The notes below the pieces were generated by a model that was given only the letters and a program-made list of their open reading frames with translations, was not told where the DNA came from and searched no databases. Made by a program: the position numbers and the translations under genes. A stretch of DNA of 64,000 nt from Marsupella aquatica (lineage: Eukaryota; Marchantiophyta), in NCBI GenBank assembly GCA_973895155.1, contig OZ316895.1:3906001-3970000 (forward strand). The letters run 5' to 3'. Every line of letters starts with the position of its first letter. Within the stretch, counting starts at the first letter, position 1. Below, in pieces: positions 57,038-64,000 of this stretch.

Positions 57038-57418
57038 TCAGAATTTGGTTCCAAGGTGGAGCAGCGAAAGGCAATGTATGAGAGGAGCTGATCGGAAATA
57101 GTAGTCAAGAGGTGAAAGTGCAGAGCGGGCTAAATAATAGAAACAGGAAAGGTAACAGCAGGCAAGCTTTGGTCCTACATTCACTCCATTATTAGAGAGA
57201 TTGCGACCGCCGATATTTGACTCTGACCGACGCACAAGAAAGGCCTTCCTTGCGGACAGATTTGTCAAAGCCACACCGTCGAACGGCTTCTTTGATTGAA
57301 ACCCAAGACAGTTCAGCTGCACGGGAGTTGAATCCGCTTTCTCTCTCTCGACTGTGGACCGAATCTTCGCGACTGCGGACTGTTTCAGATGAACGAGCAA
57401 GTTCGGGGTTGTACCCAA
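57038..57418 (-). CDS. Weak candidate first exon with transit-peptide-like N-terminus
   Basis: The 126-codon minus-strand frame starts MGTTPNLLVHLKQSAVAKIR and continues with Ser/Lys/Arg-rich sequence such as NLSARKAFLVRRSES, a composition compatible with a plastid or mitochondrial targeting peptide. After about residue 80 the content becomes less protein-like. An exon could end near the GTGAAT at about 57181. TATA-like sequence (CCATATATGG) lies about 50 bases upstream. No domain is recognised and no matching downstream exon was found before the U-box gene. A chance ORF is quite possible. Confidence 0.2.
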   Translation of the reverse strand: MGTTPNLLVHLKQSAVAKIRSTVEREKADSTPVQLNCLGFQSKKPFDGVALTNLSARKAFLVRRSESNIGGRNLSNNGVNVGPKLACCYLSCFYYLARSALSPLDYYFRSAPLIHCLSLLHLGTKF

Positions 57419-57599
57419 GGCCGGCGATTAGGAGATCCGTGGGTTACTGGGTTGTATCGTTTCTCCATATATGGCCCTGGAGAGAGAGGCACACACTTCA
57501 CCACTCCCACAGTCCCACCTCCAAAACGCTCGTTGACATCGGCATTCAAGAGGCTTGGGCTGGTCAAGGTAGACTCGGTGCTTGCTCGAGATGAGTAGC

Positions 57600-60479
57600 G
57601 GTCACACTTTTCCTAATAAGTACCTGGCACCGCCACATGTGGTATTTTCTCTCACACTCTCTCGCCAGTATAGCTCAGCACTTATCGTATCCATAGCTGT
57701 ACTGTACATCCAGAGGTGGAGGGCAAAGCTCTCGAAGTTGGAGACGAGCATCCACATGCTGCAGCTGCAGCCGGTGCCATATATAATTATAATGCAGAGC
57801 ACGATTGCCAATACCTCGTCACGTCGGCGTAGGTACCGTATATACTCCTGCTCCTAGATCCTGAGGTCAACCTGAGCGAACTTGGTAGAGGCCCACTTTA
57901 AATCACTTTCAAAGGACAGCACCGGGTTAAATTGTCAACACCAGTCACTTGATTGTCTAGGTAGCCGTGTGCAGCAGCAACAGCGGGAGCAGGAGCAGCA
58001 TAGCATGGTCCCCAGACCACAGCTGAACTCCAGCTTGCTCAGTCAGTGAGCTACTGAGCTCCCACTTCCCACACTTGAAAGCTGGGAATTGAACGGCTGG
58101 CGAAGTCCAGAGGTGTGATTGTTTTCATAGGCAGTAAGTAGTAGGGATGAGAATCTTCAATCTGGGAGTTGAGACCGGTGGTGAATTTACTGGTGGCAAT
58201 GGACATTCACTCGCTCATTCATCACTCGACTTACTACTACGATAGAGTACTGTACTCATCACACTCATGAGAGAAGGTTGAATTTTCAATTGCTGAGTGA
58301 GAGTCTGGTTGGCGAAGACCTGTCAGCCGCTTTTCTTGACCGGGATTAATTCCACATCACTCTGATTTGCTTTTTTGCCGTGCAAGGTTTGTGAGGTGAT
58401 AATTATTGTCGGGCCCATTTCTCTCGATCGGGCGATCGATAGATGAGTATTCGTGTCGGTCAACTCCTTTTGAGTTTTAGCATGACGTGTGATTAATTGC
58501 AAAAATAGACCACTGCTGTGCTGTAGAGGTATGCGCTGGGGACTGCTCCAGCTTCCCAGTAATGAGTTCTTTTAACCTCAGGATTCATAATCAAAACTTA
58601 TGGGTCTTGTGATTGAGTTTGACTATGGACAGCTAACCTTTATATTCACTCCCTCCCAAAATAAAAGCAACAATAGGAAGTCACAAAACTGGGTACTGTA
58701 GCTGGTTGATTGTACAGATTCATGGTCCATCCCATAACTGGGGTTACCAGTCCCAGTTAACACTTTTTAAATGGGCGAGGTGTTGTGATCTTTCTCTATA
58801 GGAGCCACAGATTGGCTAGCATCACTTTTATAGGAGTTCTTGTAACACTTGAGTTACTCGAGTAAAATGAGCTGATATAGTTGCATTTTGGAACACCCTA
58901 ACCTACTTTTTTGTAAACTCTGGGCTCCAATAGTACCAACAAAACCACTATTTCTGGCTGTTGGTGAGCTATCGCCAAATCTCCTCCAAAAACAAAAATG
59001 CCCCAAACTGGACGGTGAGATTCATGTTGTGCTCACTATGGCCCTTTGTCGAGCTCCCAGCGATAAGCTTAATCATGCACTAGCTGGACCGTCCTGTGTT
59101 ATGGAGCCCTTCACTAAACTGAAGGTGACATACTGGCAAGGGCCTCCCCAACAGCAAAACAAGTTTCATCTCCAATCTCACCTCATGTACAGTTGTACGA
59201 AAGAACTGTGGTTTACATCTTCACTTTGGGTCTCGGTAACTGCACATCAAAATATGACATAGATGATGTACGACACCCCTGCATACCGTGATAACCCTAG
59301 TTTATTTCTTTCAATCAATGAATGCAACCACATTTTGATGTATGATTACCAGCACGGCTTCACTTTTAGGTAGGGATGGGATGTGCAGAAGTAGGGCTTT
59401 AGTGTAGTTCTCTGGGGTTATTTGGCTCTTTGCTTGTCTAGAGGTTTTTTAAATCTTGTTTTCTTTTGTTGCCTCCTCTTTACTGGGCCTCCTGCTTTGG
59501 TGATCTTTTTTATTTTATTTTATTTTCTCCTCTTTATTGGGTCTCCTTCTATTGGGATTTTCTTTCCCCTTGATTTCTCTCCTGCCTTTAATGTCTTCTC
59601 CCCCATTTTGGCTCGTTTGTTCTTTGGCGGTGTATTAAATGGGTCAAAAAAAGCTCGCAACCAAATTCCACTGGTCAAAACAAGATGCATCAAAATCCCA
59701 CTGGTCAAATGGCCCTTTCGGTGGAGATATAGTTTTCTTTGTTGGAAAAAGATACTCCACATCGATTGGTCGTGGTTTGGTGACAATATGATGGTCGTAC
59801 CTTCCATTCCAACTAAGCAGTCTTCTCATTCTTTACGAAACCCTACAATAGAATATAAGCTTGTGGCAAAATAAATTAAATAAGTACATAAAGTAGGGTG
59901 TCAGTCAATTATGCTATGGATGCGAGGGAGGGACGACCCTAGCCTACACTAGAAAATATGCTTGTGACAAAATAAATGAATAAATAAGAAGTTATGCTGT
60001 GCCTGGGAGAGGGGGATAGGGATCAGCTTAATTTATAAAATAAGGTTTCACCATTTTCTGGATGAGTTCAGATAAGATACTAGGAATATTAGTTATCTAA
60101 TTTTCTTAATTGATTCTTGGCTATCAGGTCCCCTAGAATTAAAGATAGTAACAGATCAATGACAAGGTTAAAAATTTAACAAATTTTTGCCAACATGGCG
60201 AAGATTTTTTAGAGAGGTGGAATCTAGCAAATTTTCACCATTAGATGGTATGAGACTGAGTTGAGGTTGTAACAACAGCCTTTTAGGGCGGGTCAATGTT
60301 GCCTCGCCCCATATTACAAAAATACTTAACTGGGTCCCATGAGCAGAGTTATGGGATGGACCATAAATGTGTAACCCTCAACCATGGTCCAATTTTGAGA
60401 CACCCTAAGGAAGATCGGACTTTGGAGGAGACATTACTTGATGGACCAAACCAAAGTTATCTTCCCAACCAACCAAAGA
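57600..60479. other. No recognisable gene
   Basis: A T-rich, partly duplicated stretch at 59404-59640 (TCCTCTTTA(C/T)TGGG(C/T)CTCCT twice), ending near TATTAAATGGGTCAAAAAAA, may be a LINE 3' tail without coding remnant. Elsewhere only short frames are present. Confidence 0.4.
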
Positions 60480-60645
60480 GATCTATTTTATGGACCCCTA
60501 AATTGACAAGTGTTACTTGATGGACCCCTAATTGACAAGTGTTACTTGATGGACCCCATAAGATTTTGGGTATGTTGATTTAAGGTCATCAACAGACATA
60601 TCAAGTCTGGAGCACTCATGGATCCATGAAGTAACACTTTTGAAT
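60480..60645. mobile_element. Second copy of the palindromic GATGGACCC MITE
   Basis: This segment reads as the reverse complement of 33480-33636 with moderate divergence. Shared words in order are ACTTGATGGACCCCAT, TTTTGGGTA, TGATTTAAGGTC, and CACTCATGG..CCAT. The arms pair AAGTGTTACTTGATGGACC with the right-hand TGGATCCATGAAGTAACACT region. The left arm contains an additional internal tandem copy of AATTGACAAGTGTTACTTGA. Confidence 0.7.
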
Positions 60646-61009
60646 TTTTTTAAGGTTTGCACTAGCTTTCTTTTTCTTTGTTTGATGTTTTTGTCCTCTT
60701 TGGACCTCTTTTTCTTGGGACTACTTTTTCTTGCCTTGCAATGTACTTTTACTTTTTCCTGGTATATAAACTTCTTCTTTTGGGGGGGCTCCATCAAATA
60801 AATGTTTCCATATAGGAGCGGACAAGGGAGAGGATGGAAAAAGTTACTTTCGGTGAGATCACGTTGAGCTGAAAGCCGTCGCTGAGCACATACGTACGTG
60901 GTACGCCGTTCCGCGCTAGTGACTGGACCGCATTTTCGGAGATTTCACCAAATCCACATGCGTTTTCCGCGACCAATGCGCACCGGCCACGCTGCCCGGG
61001 TCGCGATCC

Positions 61010-61505
61010 CAGCAGGGGCAGACTCTTCTCCGTGCAGACTTCGGGCAGGCGCTTCCGGGCAGCGGGCAGGCGGAGCCTTTCCACGTACTGTAGGTTTGAC
61101 GATCGTTTCGCTCTGTGCGTCGGTAACCCCACCTGCTGCCCGCGGGCAGAGTACGGGTAAAGGAAGGAAAAGCTTTTGGCAGGGCTGTCGGGCAGGGGGC
61201 AGGGATTTCCGGGTAGCGGGCAGATGCTTTCCACGCACGTTAGGTTTCACTATCGTTTTGCTCTTTGGGTCGGTAAACCCCCACCTTCTGCCCGGAATGA
61301 AAATGTTTGGCCGGGCTGTCGGGCAGGCGTTAGGAGTGTCAGATTTGGGCAGGGGGAGCCGAGGCAGAGTCCAGGTACAGATGGAAGGGAATTTTTGCCG
61401 GGCGGTCGGGCAGGGTTGGGCAGGTCCGGGCAAGGCAGAGTCGAGGTAGACGTGCAAGAAACTTTTGCCCTGGCGGTCGGGCAGGCGGTGGGGTTCATCA
61501 CTGCA
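61010..61505. repeat. GC-rich GGGCAGG array with about 150-bp period
   Basis: GGTCGGGCAGG, GGCTGTCGGGCAGG and GGGCAGCGGGCAGG recur throughout. A longer unit containing TAGGTTTGACGATCGTTTCG, CTCTGTGCGTCGGTAAC and CTGCTGCCCG occurs at about 61091 and 61240. TTTTGGCAGGGCTGTCGGGCA-type segments stand near 61166, 61305, 61393 and 61463. Long frames on both strands (plus 60898-61449, minus 60945-61544) are by-products of GC-rich, stop-poor repeats. Runs of three or more G suggest G-quadruplex potential. It could be a minisatellite. Confidence 0.75.
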
Positions 61506-61509
61506 GACT

Positions 61510-62170
61510 AGACAGAACACCACACGAACATAATAATAATTCATTTGCCGTGCTGACCGACCAAGCGCACGTCACGTCTTGCTTGAGTTGACTGCCCCGG
61601 TCACTGTACACCGCGCGAAAATGATAACTTACTGTTGCTTTTTCATGAAAACATAAACTCTTCCGAACGTGTCTTTGAAATAAAATCTTTCACACCAGTG
61701 AAACTTTAGAGTATCGTCTCAAGCAAGAGTTTGGCTCTGATGATACTGTAGCATCATGAGAGGTCAACGTGGAAGGTTTCTAAAAATTAGGATAGCACTT
61801 TATTGTACCCCACTCATACTCTAACGCCGACTTGAAACATTACTGTACTTGTTTTCCATTTTAGAAAGAATTTTAGATATCAGTATATATTTCTTACATT
61901 GATACTCGCTCGTTCTCATTTTCAATTTTTAGTGTATTTTATGCACTGAAAATTCATTGGTTTTTTTTTTGTCTTGAACGGAAATGGGGAGGAATTATAT
62001 TTAGACTCCCCCCACCCAAATGTGACAGTTTTTTCGTAGCGAACCAGACCAGGGTGAGCCCCAACGGATTCGACAGGGACCCGCACCAGGAAGAAGAGAA
62101 AATATTTATATCAAGGCCACAAAGTGGGCAACCAGAGGCCGAGCAAATAATCAGAACTCCAATCCACTAC
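61510..62170. other. No recognisable gene
   Basis: AT-rich sequence without domains, RNA genes or repeat structure that I can support. Confidence 0.45.
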
Positions 62171-62171
62171 C

Positions 62172-62310
62172 CACAAAACCCATCTCACCCACACACATGT
62201 ACAAAACCCATCTCACCCACACACATGTACTCTCCACACCCCAGTGTGTGGAGGGGGGATTGAATCTGGGACCTCTCAGTTCCAAGCAAATCCCCTAGCC
62301 AATTGGCCTA
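62172..62310 (-). mobile_element. SINE-like tRNA-derived head with adjacent 28-bp doublet
   Basis: On the minus strand, 62310-62250 reads CCAATTGGCTAGGGGATTTG, then GAACTGAGAGGTCCC and AGATTCAATCC. It looks like a degenerate A-box, linker and B-box of a tRNA-derived SINE. Next to it CCCATCTCACCCACACACAT is part of a 28-bp unit repeated twice (62175-62230). Cloverleaf structure is not complete, so it is not a tRNA gene. Confidence 0.45.
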
Positions 62311-63934
62311 AGCCAATTGGTTTTAAAAAGTCATTGTCTATACCAAGATGCTTACAGAATGCCTGAAATAAAGATGACAGAATTTTTAAGAGATTTCACA
62401 AGGACCCCAATATTTTCGTTAGTAGTGGTCATATAAGTATTATTTATTGCAAACTGGGATGGCACTAAGGTAAGTGAAAAGGAAGGACCCAGCCATTCAT
62501 CTCTAGATGTTACAAGGCCTATGCAGATTAGAGAGTTGCAACCTATGCTCACCCTCTAAACCGCCAAACAAGCCAAATGGAGAAAATTTGTGGCATTCTT
62601 CACCATATAGCAGCATCAATGAATTAGTTTAGAGATCCACAGACAAATCCAATGTGCCAAACAGCAGTTTTAGCAAATGGCTGTTGCCAACCCAATTCAC
62701 CAATCAGACCTCCATTTCCATCCATAGTAGAAGTAAAACAACCAAGACCATTGCACACAATCAACACCAATTTGAAAGTACAAACACATGATTCTTGGAA
62801 TGGTGCTTGGCTTGGGGGTTCTAATGGGGTTGTCAACTTTTGATGGCAGGATGACAATAATACGAGCCTCTATCTCTATGATTTGGGGAGGCTTAAGTAC
62901 CTACCCAGCGGCCATGCTCTTTAACTGATTAATTTTTACTCCCAAAATTTGCAGCCATTGTCTTTCTGACCCGCAAGGAGGTGTCTCTTTGATGGGTGAT
63001 GCTCCCACTGTTTTAACGGGCAACTTGATTTTTGTAATGTTTTTTTCTTGTGTGTAAACCATGCATTCAACATAACAAGAAAATGGCAACCACTGCACAA
63101 TCGCACAACTTTGAATTGGGCGGATCTAGCCTTTTTACAATTGAGGTAGTTTCTGTCATTAAGTGTCTAATATGTATATCAACCCTCAGATTTCCCTACT
63201 ATTCAGGCAAACCATTACATTTGGCAAGTAACCCGTTCAGCAGGTAACTTATTGGCAAATTTATTGAGCAAATCAGTCAGTGATTCTTTGTTTTATTGTT
63301 GTTGCCAGCTCTACTATGAGGTAGGAGTTTGGGGAAATCTGCATAACATAAAATGGCTGGGATTCCCAGCTCCCTGAGCCACCCTGCCCAAGTCAAGCTA
63401 CATTGACAGAGAAGCAAACACAAATATTTTACCTTCTAGCAGAATTTGGTTTTCTTGTTGCCTTTTCCCTTCCTTTTCTTGGGTTGGTTTGCATTTGGGA
63501 CTATGTCTCCTGGTTTGGCATTCATGTTTTCTGGCACTTTGATAGATATATTTGGCTCCACTGCTTTCAATGTTGATTCCACATTGATATTCAGCATTAA
63601 CCAAATCTAGAGCCACAAGCTCCAATAAGATCTCCATCGAAACAGATGACCTCAAACCGTTTCCAAAATACTCTTTCATTGTATGAAAGTGGAATTCATA
63701 TAGTCCAACTCAATGTCATTCTAATTAAAATACATTGTTCCATCCATCCTATACAAGTTTAGCAGTCACATTTGATCAAAAGACTTGGGATGAAGATCCC
63801 ATCCGACCTTGTAGCTCAGTCAAATCTACCATCAAAATGGGATTTTGCTGGTGCATTCTTCTCAATCAAGTAAATAGATGATAGTGCACTGGTGGATGGG
63901 AATGCTCTTAATCTTTTTGGAGGTCATGGTGGCT
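62311..63934. other. No recognisable gene
   Basis: Short frames on both strands; acceptor-like TTTGATGGCAG and TTTGCAG sites near 62845 and 62954 could belong to an unrecognised intron-containing gene. No exon content matched a known family. Confidence 0.4.
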
Positions 63935-64000
63935 TTACAAGAGGTAGGGGCACTTGTGACTTATTTTTACCCACATCAAACTGGGCGCCACTTCTTGGAT
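63935..64000. repeat. Dispersed repeat fragment cut by the window end
   Basis: ACAAGAGGTAGGGGCACTTG, TGACTTATTTTTACCC and CGCCACTTCTT parallel 29605-29680 in the same orientation. The element continues beyond the window. Confidence 0.45.

Noticed and set aside
59422-59874. 150-codon ORF rich in Phe and Leu that might suggest a membrane protein
   Set aside because: It arises from T-rich, internally duplicated sequence resembling a LINE 3' tail.
60898-61544. Long ORFs on both strands (183 and 199 codons)
   Set aside because: They are translations of a GC-rich, stop-poor tandem array; repeated peptides follow the DNA period.

Overview
This is a gene-poor, repeat-rich stretch of a plant nuclear genome. 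The evidence is one intact plant-type U-box/armadillo E3 ligase gene, decayed Ty3/Gypsy and LINE retroelements, foldback DNA transposons, and tRNA-derived SINE-like heads. GC content is moderate and the gaps between genes are long. The ligase and the retroelement cannot fix the species. The Gypsy element carries a cytosine methyltransferase that looks closest to DNMT3/DRM. DNMT3 is kept in non-flowering land plants and charophytes but lost in angiosperms, so I lean to a non-seed land plant (bryophyte, lycophyte or fern). That is inference.

Layout. 1-7300: mostly unassigned, with small tandem duplications and one possible secreted-peptide gene on the minus strand (5254-5592). 7300-16290: old dispersed and tandem repeats and a SINE-like unit. 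16294-27080: the main object, a decayed Ty3/Gypsy-type retrotransposon of about 10 kb. 27080-55400: repeats, a Mutator-like foldback element (28570-29318) with about 240-bp inverted ends and 10-bp target duplications, a small palindromic MITE, a higher-order repeat (32.1-33.9 kb), a GC-rich island (35.8-36.1 kb), a LINE-type ORF2 C-terminus relic (37495-38397) and several minisatellites. 55452-56738: the U-box gene (minus strand). 57000-64000: a weak candidate exon, a second MITE copy, a GC-rich GGGCAGG array (61.0-61.5 kb), another SINE-like head and dispersed repeats.

The central observation is the architecture of the retrotransposon. In order it encodes Gag with two CCHC zinc knuckles, a proline/serine-rich coiled-coil segment, an aspartic protease (DTG), a complete C5-cytosine DNA methyltransferase domain, reverse transcriptase (YIDD), RNase H, integrase (HHCC plus DDE) and a canonical PHD finger. 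An in-frame extension with a hydrophobic segment then runs to a putative polypurine tract. The element therefore carries both a DNA-methylation writer and a histone-reader-type module. This copy is dead: it has in-frame stops, three frame changes, and a 5'-truncated LINE inserted in RNase H with a 17-bp target duplication. The methyltransferase-RT open frame of 912 codons is still uninterrupted. Retrotransposons that captured cytosine methyltransferases have been reported in dinoflagellates and in charophyte algae; a land-plant Gypsy family pairing this with a PHD finger deserves a proper search.
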